A stretch of DNA of 64,000 bases, from assembly GCF_006716765.1 (NCBI RefSeq), contig NZ_VFPO01000001.1, positions 5,580,001 to 5,644,000 on the forward strand, in the 5' to 3' direction. Positions within the stretch are counted from its first letter, which is position 1, and each line of letters opens with the position of its first letter. The notes below the pieces were generated by a model. The model was not told where the DNA came from and made no database searches. It saw only the letters and a list, made by a program, of their open reading frames with translations. The translations under genes were made by a program, and so were the position numbers. Below are positions 16,995 through 25,669 of this stretch, piece by piece. Origin of the DNA: Actinomadura hallensis. Its GTDB lineage: Bacteria > Actinomycetota > Actinomycetes > Streptosporangiales > Streptosporangiaceae.

Positions 16995-17853
16995 GGCGCT
17001 CGGCTTCGGTCAGGCCGCCGAGGAACCCTCCGTCCGTCCGCGTCGACCGCGGGAGCGGCCCGGTCCCCGGCTCGGCGGGCGAGGCCGGCGCCGTCGGCGA
17101 CGTCGGCGCGGGCGCCGGGCGCCTTCTCGCGGCGCCGGACGCCTTCGAGCCCGCGGCGGTGGACGACCGGCGGGCGGCCGACCTGGAACCGCCGTTCACG
17201 GGCGTCTTCCGAGCGGCGCCGGACCCGGCCGAGGCGCCGTTCCTCGCGGCGGCCTTCTTCGCGGCGGTGCTCCTGGCGGCGGCGCTCTTCGTGGCGGTGC
17301 TCTTGGCGGCCGCGGCCCTCGTGGTCGTCCTGCTCGTGGTGGCGGTGGTGGTCGTGGCGCCGGCCATGGCCGTCGCGGTGATCACCTTCGCGGCGTCGGC
17401 CATCACCTTGGCGGCGTCGGCCACGGTCCTGACCGCGTTCGTCATCGCCTTCGTCATCGCCGTCACGGCCTTGGCCGGCGAGGACGCCATGGCCGCCATG
17501 GACCTCATCTGCAGCACGGCCGTCCTGGCCTGGTCCGCCGCCCTGGCGACGCGGCCCGCGACCGCTGGCGGCGACGTCCGGGCGGACGGGGCCGACGTGA
17601 TCCTCCTGACCTCCCCGTTCGCCGCGGCGCCGCTCCTCTTCCCGGCACCGCTCTTCGCGGCGCCGCTCTTCGCGGACGACCCGGTGCCGGACGCGCGCTT
17701 GGACGCCGTCCTCTTCGCCGGCGTGCTCTTCGCCGCAGACCTACCGGACGCGGACTTGGCCGACACGGATTTCGCCGACGCGGATTTGGCCGGCGCGGAC
17801 TTCGCCGGCGTTCGCTTCGCCGCCGGCGTGCTCTTCGTTGTCTTGGCAGGCAC
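16984..17853 (-). CDS. Lys/Ala-rich histone H1-like low-complexity protein
   Basis: This 289-residue protein starts at GTG 17853 with GGGGAG upstream. Residues 1-75 are repeats of the AKS/AKR type (PAKSAPAKSASAKS), like histone H1 tails and mycobacterial HupB/Lsr-type extensions. A central stretch of about 80 residues (AVAGRVARAADQARTAV, VADAAKVMADAAKVI) can form amphipathic helices. The C-terminal third returns to Ala/Lys/Arg/Thr-rich sequence. It has no globular HU domain. DNA or polyanion binding is plausible from composition only. Coupling to DUF2630 and an LLM oxidoreductase is unexplained. Confidence 0.7.
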   Translation of the reverse strand: MPAKTTKSTPAAKRTPAKSAPAKSASAKSVSAKSASGRSAAKSTPAKRTASKRASGTGSSAKSGAAKSGAGKRSGAAANGEVRRITSAPSARTSPPAVAGRVARAADQARTAVLQMRSMAAMASSPAKAVTAMTKAMTNAVRTVADAAKVMADAAKVITATAMAGATTTTATTSRTTTRAAAAKSTATKSAAARSTAAKKAAARNGASAGSGAARKTPVNGGSRSAARRSSTAAGSKASGAARRRPAPAPTSPTAPASPAEPGTGPLPRSTRTDGGFLGGLTEAERRGR

Positions 17854-17947
17854 TGATCTCCCCCCCGTGATGATCAGCCACGGGGAGGTCTATTCCACAG
17901 AACGTGACACTCTACACACGTCACGTCACATCGGCGGTCAATTCCGA

Positions 17948-18820
17948 TCAGACGCCCATCGGATGCCAGACGGTCTTGGTCTCCAGGAACGCGGTCATCC
18001 GGCCGGTTCCGGGCTCGGCCGACCAGTCCTCCCCGCCCTCGGGGCGCAGGACGCGCTTGAGGTTCCCGGCGGCCCGGGACTCCAGGTCCGGGACGTCCTC
18101 GGGCGCGGCGCCCGTCAGGTCGATCGCGTTGACGTCCATGTGGTCGGCGAGCCAGGGCGCGAGCTCCGCCCGGCGCCCGGTCAGGATGTTGATCACCCCG
18201 GCGGGCAGGTCGGACGTCGCGAGCACCTCGGCCAGCGTGATCGCCGGCAGCGGCGCCGGTTCGGACGCGACGACGACCGCGGTGTTCCCGGACACGATCG
18301 CCGGCGCCACGACCGACACCAGCCCGAGCAGCGGCGAGTCGGGCGCGACGACCGCGACGACGCCGGTCGGCTCGGGCGTGGAGAAGTTGAAGAACGGGCC
18401 CGACACCGGGTTCACGGACCCGGCCACCGCGGCGATCTTGTCGGCCCAGCCCGCGTACCAGACCCACCGGTCGACGGCGGCGTCCACCTCGGCGCCCGCC
18501 TGCGCCTTGCCGCGGCCGGCGTCGCGCAGCTCGGCGGCGAACTGGTCGCGCCTCCCCTCCAGCATCTCGGCGACGCGGTAGAGGATCTGGCCGCGGTTGT
18601 AGGCGGTGCGGCCGGACCAGCCGGGGAACGCCTTGCGGGCCGCGGCGACCGCGTCGCGGGCGTCCTTGCGGGACGCGCGGGAGGCGTTGGCGACGAAACG
18701 GCCCTTCGCATCGGTGACCACGTACGACCTGCCGGACTCGGATCGGGGGAACGCGCCGCCGATGAACAGCTTGTAGGTCTTGCGCACGGCGAGGCGCGCG
18801 GGCGCCGCCTTCTCAGACAT
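17948..18820 (-). CDS. Half-length aldehyde dehydrogenase family protein without catalytic Cys
   Basis: At 290 residues, this protein matches only part of the ALDH fold: the N-terminal oligomerisation region and the NAD-binding segment (YAGWADKIAAVAG, TGVVAVVAPDSPLLGLVSVV, SGNTAVVVAS). The catalytic domain with the Glu and Cys motifs is absent, and the residues that normally bind NAD (PWNFP, KPAE) are changed. It starts at ATG 18820, overlapping the full-length ALDH gene by 8 nt. The frame is intact and codon use is normal, so it does not look like decay. It may be a regulatory or structural partner of the adjacent enzyme. Confidence 0.8.
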   Translation of the reverse strand: MSEKAAPARLAVRKTYKLFIGGAFPRSESGRSYVVTDAKGRFVANASRASRKDARDAVAAARKAFPGWSGRTAYNRGQILYRVAEMLEGRRDQFAAELRDAGRGKAQAGAEVDAAVDRWVWYAGWADKIAAVAGSVNPVSGPFFNFSTPEPTGVVAVVAPDSPLLGLVSVVAPAIVSGNTAVVVASEPAPLPAITLAEVLATSDLPAGVINILTGRRAELAPWLADHMDVNAIDLTGAAPEDVPDLESRAAGNLKRVLRPEGGEDWSAEPGTGRMTAFLETKTVWHPMGV

Positions 18821-20258
18821 CGAGGTAGCCCTCCAGTCCGTGGCGTCCGCCCTCGCGGCCGAACCCCGATTCCTTGTAGCCGCCGAAGGGGGAGGCCGGG
18901 TCGAACTTGTTGAACGTGTTGGCCCAGATCACGCCGGCGCGGAGCCGCTGCGCCGTCCACAGGCTCAGCGAGCCCTTCTCCGTCCAGATGCCCGCGGACA
19001 GCCCGTAGGGCGTGTTGTTGGCCTTGGTCACGGCCTCCTCAGGCGTCCGGAACGTCAGCACCGACAGGACGGGCCCGAAGATCTCCTCGCGGGCGATCCG
19101 GTGGGACTGCGCGACGCCGGTGAAGACCGTGGGCGCGAACCAGTAGCCCTGGGCGGGCAGCTCGCAGGGCGGCGACCAGCGCTCGGCGCCCTCCCGCTCC
19201 CCCGCCTCCGACAGCTCCCTGATCTTGGCGAGCTGGGCGGCGGAGTTGATCGCGCCGACGTCGGTGTTCTTGTCCAGCGGGTCCCCGACGCGCAGCGTCG
19301 CCATCCGCGCCTTCAGCCGCTCCAGGAGCTCGTCGGCGACCGGCTCCTGGACGAGCAGCCGCGACCCGGCGCAGCACACGTGCCCCTGGTTGAAGAAGAT
19401 CCCGTTCACGATGCCCTCGACGGCCTGGTCGAGGGCGGCGTCGTCGTACACGATGTTGGCGGCCTTGCCGCCGAGCTCCAGGGTGAGCCGCTTCCGCGTG
19501 CCGGCGACGACGCGGGCGATCTGCCGTCCCACCTCCGTCGATCCGGTGAAGGCGACCTTGTCGATCCCCTCGTGCGCGACCAGGGCGCGGCCCGTCTCCC
19601 CCGCGCCGGTGACGATGTTGACGACGCCGGGCGGCAGCTCGGCCTGCCGGCAGATGTCGGCGAACAGCAGCGCGGTCAGCGGCGTGGTCTCGGCCGGCTT
19701 GAGGACGACGGTGTTGCCGCACGCCAGCGCCGGGGCGATCTTCCAGGCCAGCATCAGCAGCGGGAAGTTCCAGGGGATCACCTGGCCCGCCACGCCGACC
19801 GGCCTCGGGTCGTCCCCGAACCCGGCGTACCGGAGCTTGTCGGCCCATCCGGCGTAGTAGAAGAAGTGCGCGGCGACCAGCGGGACGTCCACGTCGCGGG
19901 ACTCGCGGATCGGCTTGCCGTTGTCGATCGACTCCAGGACCGCCAGCTCCCGCGCCCGCTCCTGGACGATCCGCGCGATCCGGTAGAGGTACTTGGCGCG
20001 CTCGCGTCCCGGCATCGGGCCCCACACCGTGTCGAACGCCCTCCGCGCGGCCTTCACCGCGCGGTCGACGTCGGTCTCGTCGGCGCGGGCGACGTCGGCC
20101 AGCACGCTCTCGTCCGCCGGGTTGATCGACTTGAACGGCTCGCCGTGCCCGTCGACGAACTCCCCGTCGATGAACAGCCCGTAGGAGCCGCGGATGTCGA
20201 CGACGTCCCGCGACTCGGGCGCCGGCGCGTACTCGAAGACCCTGCTCTCGGAAGCCAT
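18813..20258 (-). CDS. Aldehyde dehydrogenase (NAD(P)+), full length
   Basis: This protein of 481 residues has all the ALDH hallmarks: VIPWNFPLLM near 160, KPAETTP near 187, FTGSTEVGR near 237, catalytic E261 in LELGGK and catalytic C295 in NQGHVCCAGSR, with IFGPVLSV near the C-terminus. It lies 3 nt after deoC and overlaps the half-length ALDH gene. Deoxyribose-phosphate aldolase yields acetaldehyde, so oxidation of acetaldehyde to acetate is a reasonable inference for this pair. The substrate is not proven by sequence. Confidence 0.9.
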   Translation of the reverse strand: MASESRVFEYAPAPESRDVVDIRGSYGLFIDGEFVDGHGEPFKSINPADESVLADVARADETDVDRAVKAARRAFDTVWGPMPGRERAKYLYRIARIVQERARELAVLESIDNGKPIRESRDVDVPLVAAHFFYYAGWADKLRYAGFGDDPRPVGVAGQVIPWNFPLLMLAWKIAPALACGNTVVLKPAETTPLTALLFADICRQAELPPGVVNIVTGAGETGRALVAHEGIDKVAFTGSTEVGRQIARVVAGTRKRLTLELGGKAANIVYDDAALDQAVEGIVNGIFFNQGHVCCAGSRLLVQEPVADELLERLKARMATLRVGDPLDKNTDVGAINSAAQLAKIRELSEAGEREGAERWSPPCELPAQGYWFAPTVFTGVAQSHRIAREEIFGPVLSVLTFRTPEEAVTKANNTPYGLSAGIWTEKGSLSLWTAQRLRAGVIWANTFNKFDPASPFGGYKESGFGREGGRHGLEGYLDV

Positions 20259-20261
20259 CGA

Positions 20262-21191
20262 TCAGTCCAGGGTGAAGTAGTCGGGACCGGAGTACACCCC
20301 GGTGGCGAGCTTGCGGCGCTGCATCAGCAGGTCGTTGAGGAGGCTGGACGCCCCCAGCCGGAACCATTCGGGGGTGAGCCAGTCCGGCCCGGCGGTCTCG
20401 TTCACCAGCACGAGGTACCTGATGGCGTCCTTGGTGGTCCGGATGCCGCCGGCGGGCTTGACGCCGACCTGCCGCCCGGTGGCCGCCCGGTAGTCCCGGA
20501 CCGCCTCCAGCATCACGAGCGTCACCGGGAGCGTCGCCGCCGGGGAGACCTTGCCCGTCGAGGTCTTGATGAAGTCCGCGCCGGCGCGCATCGCCAGCCA
20601 CGACGCCCGCCGCACGTTGTCGAGCGTGGCCAGCTCGCCCGTCTCCAGGATCACCTTCAGGTGCGCGCCGCCGCACGCCTCCTTGACCGCGACGATCTCC
20701 TCGAAGACCTTGGCGTAGTCGCCGGCCAGGAACGCGCCCCGGTCGATCACCATGTCGATCTCCGCCGCGCCCGCGGCGACGGCCGCCCGGGTGTCGGCGA
20801 GCTTCGCCTCCAGCGGCGCCCGGCCCGACGGGAACGCCGTCGCCACGCTGGCGACCCCGATCCCCGTCCCCTCCAGCGCGCGGACGGCGACGTCCACCAG
20901 GTCGGAGTAGACGCACACCGCCGCGACCCGCGGCACCGAGGCGTCCTCGGGGTCGGGGTGCGCGGCCTTGGCGCACAGCGCCCGCACCTTGCCGGCGGTG
21001 TCGGCGCCCTCCAGCGTGGTCAGGTCCACCATCGAGATCGCAAGGTCGATCGCCTCGGCCTTGGCCGTCGTCTTGATCGACCGGGTCGCCAGCCGCGCGG
21101 CCCGTTCCTCGGCCCCGACCAGGTCCACGCCCGGGAGCCCGTGCAGAAAGGCGCGCAACCCGGCGGCGCCGTCAAGAGTCTCCGTTGACAC
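20262..21191 (-). CDS. deoC: Deoxyribose-phosphate aldolase
   Basis: This 309-residue DeoC/LacD-type aldolase cleaves 2-deoxyribose-5-phosphate into glyceraldehyde-3-phosphate and acetaldehyde. The Schiff-base lysine is K209 in GADFIKTSTGK. Other motifs are AAVCVYSDLVD, VATAFPSGRAPLEAKLAD, EIDMVIDRGAFLAGDY and VGVKPAGGIRT. It is longer than the roughly 220-residue short form and resembles the long actinobacterial/eukaryotic DERA type. GTG 21191 is chosen with GGGGGC just upstream, and longer starts run into unrelated sequence. It heads an operon with two aldehyde dehydrogenases for deoxynucleoside catabolism. Confidence 0.92.
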   Translation of the reverse strand: MSTETLDGAAGLRAFLHGLPGVDLVGAEERAARLATRSIKTTAKAEAIDLAISMVDLTTLEGADTAGKVRALCAKAAHPDPEDASVPRVAAVCVYSDLVDVAVRALEGTGIGVASVATAFPSGRAPLEAKLADTRAAVAAGAAEIDMVIDRGAFLAGDYAKVFEEIVAVKEACGGAHLKVILETGELATLDNVRRASWLAMRAGADFIKTSTGKVSPAATLPVTLVMLEAVRDYRAATGRQVGVKPAGGIRTTKDAIRYLVLVNETAGPDWLTPEWFRLGASSLLNDLLMQRRKLATGVYSGPDYFTLD

Positions 21192-21282
21192 GCCCCCAGC
21201 ATCTCCGAACCACGCCCTCGGCACAAAACGCCCACCGTTCCGTGTCCATGTCGACACCTGCGAGCACCGCCCGCCTGATGCG

Positions 21283-22041
21283 TCAGGCGGTCAGGGTGAG
21301 GGTGCGCTGGATCGTCTCGGCGGCGGCGCGCATGCGGTGGGCGGCCCGCTCGATCCTCGGAAGCTTCGCCGGGCGGCAGGAGACGGCCAGGGCGCCGACG
21401 ACCGAGCCGGTCGCGTCGGTGACGGGGACGGCGGCGCAGGCCGTGCCGAGGGCGTACTCCTCGCGGTCGTACTGGAGGCCGCTCGGGGACTCGAGGGAGC
21501 GGAACAGCCGCTCGGGGTCGGTGATGGTGTGCGGGGTCAGGTCGACGAGCGGATGCCGCGCCAGGTACTCGCGCCGGCGGTCCTCGTCGAACTGGCTGAG
21601 GACGCACTTGCCGACGGCGGTGGCGTGCGCGGCGTCCTCGAAGCCGACCCAGACGTCGACGCGAGGGGCGCGCGGACCGTCGGCGATGTCGATGAGGCGG
21701 ATCTCGTCGTCCATGTGCATGCTGAAGTACGCGGCGGCGCCCAGCTCGTCCCGCAGGCCCGCCAGGGCGGGGCGGATGCGGGCGAGCACCTGCTGCGCCC
21801 GGCTCCGCCCGTGCAGGGCCTCGACCCGCTCGCCCAGCACCCAGACTCCGTCCGACAGCCGCGTGGCGTAGCCCTCGTGGGCGAGGGTGCGCAGCAGGTG
21901 GTAGGCGGTCGCGAGGGGCAGCCGGGCCTCCCTCGCGAGCTGTTTGGCGGGGGCCCCGCTCGGATGCGACGCGACGGCCTCCATCAGGCGCAGCGCGCGC
22001 TGCACCGAAGCGATGAGCGTGGGTTTGCGCGTCTCACCCAT
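21283..22041 (-). CDS. IclR-family transcriptional regulator
   Basis: This 252-residue protein has an N-terminal winged helix (SVQRALRLMEAVASHPSG, AREARLPLATAYHLLRTL). Its C-terminal IclR effector domain has HATAVGKCVLSQFDEDRRREYLAR and the small-molecule pocket segments CAAVPVTDATGSVVGALAVS. ATG 22041 is the first start in frame that leaves a complete HTH. It is divergent from the acyl-CoA dehydrogenase gene, which is the likeliest target, with a 209-bp gap. It could also act on deoC downstream. Confidence 0.88.
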   Translation of the reverse strand: MGETRKPTLIASVQRALRLMEAVASHPSGAPAKQLAREARLPLATAYHLLRTLAHEGYATRLSDGVWVLGERVEALHGRSRAQQVLARIRPALAGLRDELGAAAYFSMHMDDEIRLIDIADGPRAPRVDVWVGFEDAAHATAVGKCVLSQFDEDRRREYLARHPLVDLTPHTITDPERLFRSLESPSGLQYDREEYALGTACAAVPVTDATGSVVGALAVSCRPAKLPRIERAAHRMRAAAETIQRTLTLTA

Positions 22042-22250
22042 GACCCACGGCGAACCCCTCCGGCCCGATCCGGTCGAGCCTCGGCGACGATCAGGCCCAT
22101 TGCACCACGTCCGACGTGCGCACGCGGATGGTTTCCCGATCCGGCCACGGGAATGGGCGATCACATGCAGGGGACTACTCAGAAGTACGACCGGGGAGTA
22201 ACTTCGGGGCGTGGCCACGTCGCACCGGGGGACCCGCCCGAGGAGGACGC

Positions 22251-24257
22251 ATGAGCCAGACCAGCCAGACCGGCCCGGCCGGTCAGACCAGCCCGGCCGG
22301 CCAGACCGGCCCCGCGCACGTCGACGAGCGCACCGCCCGGAAGGTCGCCGAAGAGGCCCGTGAGAGCGAATGGCGGCTGCCGAGCTTCGGCAAGCAGCTC
22401 TTCCTCGGCGACTTCCGCCTCGACCTCGTCCATCCGCATCCCCGCCCCGACGCCGAGGCGCGCCGTAAGGGCGAGGACTTCCTCGCGAAACTCACCGAGT
22501 TCTGCGCCACCCAGATCGACCCGGCGCTGATCGAACGGGAGTCGCGCATCCCCGACGAGGTCGTCGAGGGCCTGCGGGGACTCGGCGCGCTCGGCATGAA
22601 GATCCCCGAGAAGTACGGCGGGCTCGGGCTCAGCCAGTTCTACTACGGCCGCGCCCTCATGATCGTCGGATCGGTCAGCCCCGCCCTCGGCGCGCTGCTG
22701 TCGGCGCACCAGTCCATCGGCGTCCCGCAGCCGATCAAGCTGTTCGGGACGCCGGAGCAGCAGGACGAGTGGCTGCCGCGCTGCGCCCGGCAGATCAGCG
22801 CGTTCCTGCTCACCGAGCCCGACGTCGGCTCCGACCCGGCCCGGCTGCGCGCCACCGCCGTCCCCGACGGCGACGACTACGTGCTCAACGGCGTCAAGCT
22901 GTGGACGACCAACGGCGTCATCGCCGACCTCGTCGTCGTCATGGCGCGCGTCCCGAAGGGCGACGGGCACCGCGGCGGCATCTCCGCGTTCGTCGTGGAC
23001 ATGTCCACGCCCGGCATCACCGTGGAGAAGCGCAACGCGTTCATGGGGCTGCGCGGCATCGAGAACGGCGTCACCCGCTTCCACGACGTCCGCGTCCCGA
23101 AGGCGAACCTGATCGGCCGGGAGGGCGCCGGCCTGAAGATCGCGCTGACCACGCTGAACACCGGGCGGCTGTCGCTGCCCGCGATCTGCGCCGCGGCCGG
23201 CAAGTGGGCCACCAAGATCGCCCGCGAGTGGTCCCGGGAACGGGTGCAGTGGGGCCGTCCGGTCGGCGAGCACGAGGCCGTCTCCCGCAAGGTCGCGTTC
23301 ATCGCGGCGACCGCGTACGCGATGGAGGCGATGCTCGACCTGTCCGGGCAGCTCGCCGACGACGAGCGCAACGACATCCGGATCGAGGCGGCGCTGGCGA
23401 AGCTGTGGTCGTCGGAGATGGCGTCCCGCGTCGCCGACGAGCTGATCCAGCTGCGCGGCGGCCGCGGCTACGAGACCGCCGAGTCGCTCGCGGCGCGCGG
23501 CGAGCGCGGCGTGCCCGCCGAGCAGCTGTTCCGCGACCTGCGCATCAACCGCATCTTCGAGGGCTCCACCGAGATCATGCACCTGCTGATCGCGCGGGAG
23601 GCGGTGGACGCGCACCTGTCGGTCGCCGGCGACATCATCGACCCGGACGCGTCCGCCGGAGCGAAGGCGCGGGCCGCGGCCAAGGCCGGCGGGTTCTACG
23701 CGCGCTGGCTGCCGACCCTGGTCACCGGGCCCGGGCAGCGCCCCGGCTCCTACGCCGAGTTCGGGCCGCTGGCGCGGCACCTGCGGTACGTCGAGCGGGC
23801 GTCCCGCAAGCTGGCCAGGTCCATCTTCTACGCGGCGGGACGCTGGCAGGGCGGCCTGGAGCGGCGGCAGGGCTTCCTCGGCCGGATGGTCGACATCGGC
23901 GCCGAGCTGTTCGCGATGAGCGCGGTCTGCGTCCGCGCCCGCGCCGACTCGTCCGCCGCCGGCCCGCTCGGCAGCTCCGGACCGGACGGTGAGGGCCCCG
24001 CCACCGCGCCCGGAGCGTCGGCGCTGCTGCTCGCGGACGCGTTCTGCCGCCAGGCGCGCGTCCGGATCGAGGAGCTGTTCGAGGGGCTGTGGCGCAACAC
24101 CGACGCGATGGACGTGAAGCTCGCCAGGGCCGTCCTCAAGGGCGACTTCGCCTGGGTCGAGGAAGGCGTGCTGGACCCGTCGATCCCCGGGCCGTGGATC
24201 GCGTCCTCCGAACCGGGCCCCAGCCAGAAGGAGGACGTCCACCGCGTCATCGGCTGA
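22251..24257 (+). CDS. Acyl-CoA dehydrogenase family protein, long form
   Basis: This FAD-dependent dehydrogenase has 668 residues from ATG 22251, with AGGAGG 4 nt upstream. The N-terminal 25 residues are a QTS/GPAGQT low-complexity leader. The ACAD core spans roughly residues 75-460, with FLLTEPDVGSDPARL, KLWTTNGVIADLVVVMAR, LIGREGAGLKIALTTLNTGRLS and RDLRINRIFEGSTEIM. A C-terminal extension of about 200 helical residues follows, as in the longer FadE-type enzymes. It probably works in beta-oxidation. It is divergent from an IclR regulator. Confidence 0.9.
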   Translation: MSQTSQTGPAGQTSPAGQTGPAHVDERTARKVAEEARESEWRLPSFGKQLFLGDFRLDLVHPHPRPDAEARRKGEDFLAKLTEFCATQIDPALIERESRIPDEVVEGLRGLGALGMKIPEKYGGLGLSQFYYGRALMIVGSVSPALGALLSAHQSIGVPQPIKLFGTPEQQDEWLPRCARQISAFLLTEPDVGSDPARLRATAVPDGDDYVLNGVKLWTTNGVIADLVVVMARVPKGDGHRGGISAFVVDMSTPGITVEKRNAFMGLRGIENGVTRFHDVRVPKANLIGREGAGLKIALTTLNTGRLSLPAICAAAGKWATKIAREWSRERVQWGRPVGEHEAVSRKVAFIAATAYAMEAMLDLSGQLADDERNDIRIEAALAKLWSSEMASRVADELIQLRGGRGYETAESLAARGERGVPAEQLFRDLRINRIFEGSTEIMHLLIAREAVDAHLSVAGDIIDPDASAGAKARAAAKAGGFYARWLPTLVTGPGQRPGSYAEFGPLARHLRYVERASRKLARSIFYAAGRWQGGLERRQGFLGRMVDIGAELFAMSAVCVRARADSSAAGPLGSSGPDGEGPATAPGASALLLADAFCRQARVRIEELFEGLWRNTDAMDVKLARAVLKGDFAWVEEGVLDPSIPGPWIASSEPGPSQKEDVHRVIG

Positions 24258-24561
24258 CGTTCTCCGGCCGAGCCGGGCGGACGCGCTCCGGCCGGGTCCG
24301 GGCGGCGTGCCGCCCGCGGCCTTCGGCGGGCGCGGGGCGCCGGAGGACGAGTAGACTGGCCCGATCTTCGCGCCGGAGATCGGGCCGTCCGCGGGCGGAC
24401 CGGGTCGCCGATCCGGCGAAGCCGCCGGTCCGGCGCCGTCGGCGATCGCGCACCGCGCCGATCCGGGCGCGGCGGCCCCTCCGGCGGAGCGGCCGGTCCG
24501 GCGCAGTCGCCGGCCCGGCGAACGAGAATCCGAGCCCAACGCCGTCCAGCGAGCGGGAAGT
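24258..24561. other. Intergenic region, 304 bp
   Basis: I see no gene here. It contains GC-rich inverted repeats just after the acyl-CoA dehydrogenase (24299-24316, an 8-bp palindrome-like stem, and overlapping GCCCGC/GCGGGC), which may end transcription. A TAGACT -10-like hexamer near 24352 could belong to the methyltransferase promoter. Confidence 0.35.
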
Positions 24562-25392
24562 ATGCAGTCACCTGGTCAGAAGAAGTCCATCGCAGGCGCC
24601 CTCCTCAACCTCGTCGGCACCCGGCAGAAGGGGGCCGGCCCGGCCGCCCCCGCCGCGGGCGGCGACGCGGGCGACGACATCGTCCAGCCCGCCGCCGGGG
24701 AGGGCGCGCTGGAGAACCACCTGGGCGGGGACGAGGCCCGCAACTACCGCAGGTACGAGTACGAGACCGTCGCGCCGCACGTCGGGCGGTCCATGCTGGA
24801 GGTCGGGTCGGGTCTCGGGCACTTCTCCGAGCAGTTCGCCGGCCGCCTCGACTACCTCGTGGTCAGCGACAACGACCCCTACTGCGTCGGGGAGCTGCGC
24901 AAGCGCTACGAGGGCAGGGACGACGTCGAGGTCATCGACCTCGCGCTGCCCGCCGACATCGCGATCAAGCGCAAGGTCGACACCGTCGTGATGATGAACG
25001 TCCTGGAGCACATCAAGGACGACGTCCAGGCGCTGCGCGACCTCGCGGCCGTCACCGAGCCCGGCGGCCGGATCGTCATCTGGGTGCCCGGCTACATGCA
25101 GCTCTACGGCGACTTCGACCGCAAGGTCGGGCACGTCACCCGGTACACGCCGAAGACGCTGGAGGCGTCGGTCCGCGAGGCGGGCCTCGTGCCCGAGGTG
25201 CTCAAGCCGATCAACTTCCTGGGCGGGATCGCCTGGTGGTTCGCGGTCCGCCGCGGCGGTGCCGGCTACCCCGACCCGAAGCTCGTCAAGATCTACGACC
25301 GGACGGTCGTGCCGGTGACCCGCACCATCGAGCGTTTCGTGAAGCCGCCGTTCGGCCAGACGGTGTTCTGCGTCGCCCGCGTCCCCCGCTGA
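24562..25392 (+). CDS. Class I SAM-dependent methyltransferase
   Basis: This protein has 276 residues from ATG 24562, behind a GGGAAG ribosome binding site. Motif I is MLEVGSGLGHFSEQ around residues 79-92, followed by YLVVSDNDPYCV (acidic loop), DTVVMMNVLEHIKDD and the post-motif EPGGRIVIWVPGYMQLYG. The VLEHI-type motif IV and the length fit small-molecule or lipid/sugar methyltransferases. The N-terminal 55 residues are low complexity. No neighbour indicates the substrate. Confidence 0.87.
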   Translation: MQSPGQKKSIAGALLNLVGTRQKGAGPAAPAAGGDAGDDIVQPAAGEGALENHLGGDEARNYRRYEYETVAPHVGRSMLEVGSGLGHFSEQFAGRLDYLVVSDNDPYCVGELRKRYEGRDDVEVIDLALPADIAIKRKVDTVVMMNVLEHIKDDVQALRDLAAVTEPGGRIVIWVPGYMQLYGDFDRKVGHVTRYTPKTLEASVREAGLVPEVLKPINFLGGIAWWFAVRRGGAGYPDPKLVKIYDRTVVPVTRTIERFVKPPFGQTVFCVARVPR

Positions 25393-25412
25393 CCCGGAGA
25401 CGGGGACGGGTC

Positions 25413-25443
25413 ACGGAATACGGCCCGTTCCGGTCGGTTTTTT
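25413..25443 (+). terminator. Possible intrinsic terminator after the methyltransferase
   Basis: A short stem CGGAA (25414-25418) with TTCCG (25428-25432) is followed by GTCGG and a run of six T (25438-25443). It lies about 20 nt past the methyltransferase stop. The stem is short, so this is a moderate call. Confidence 0.45.
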
Positions 25444-25617
25444 CCGACGAGCCTCATCAGCATGTCGGGCGCTGACCGAGCGTGTCCCGACCGCGACACT
25501 GGGCAGGGCCGGAACGGCGCCGGGACGCCTCTCCGGGCGGCGAGGCACCGCCTGCCTCCACGGGCCCGGCGCCGCGAAGGCCGGCCACGAAGTTCCCGTG
25601 TGGTCCGACGGTCCGGA

Positions 25618-25649
25618 GGCGGGGGTCCTGCGGAGAGGAGACCCCCGCC
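25618..25649 (-). terminator. Terminator-like hairpin after the LAL regulator
   Basis: There is a perfect 10-bp stem, GGCGGGGGTC (25618-25627) with GACCCCCGCC (25640-25649), and a 12-nt loop. It is 21 nt beyond the stop codon of the leftward regulator gene. There is no U-tract, as is common for actinomycete terminators. Confidence 0.6.
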
Positions 25650-25669
25650 GCCGGATCACGGGAGGCCGG

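Noticed and set aside
17948..18820. Half-length ALDH as a pseudogene
   Set aside because: The frame is intact, with normal codon bias and translational coupling. It looks like a maintained short protein.
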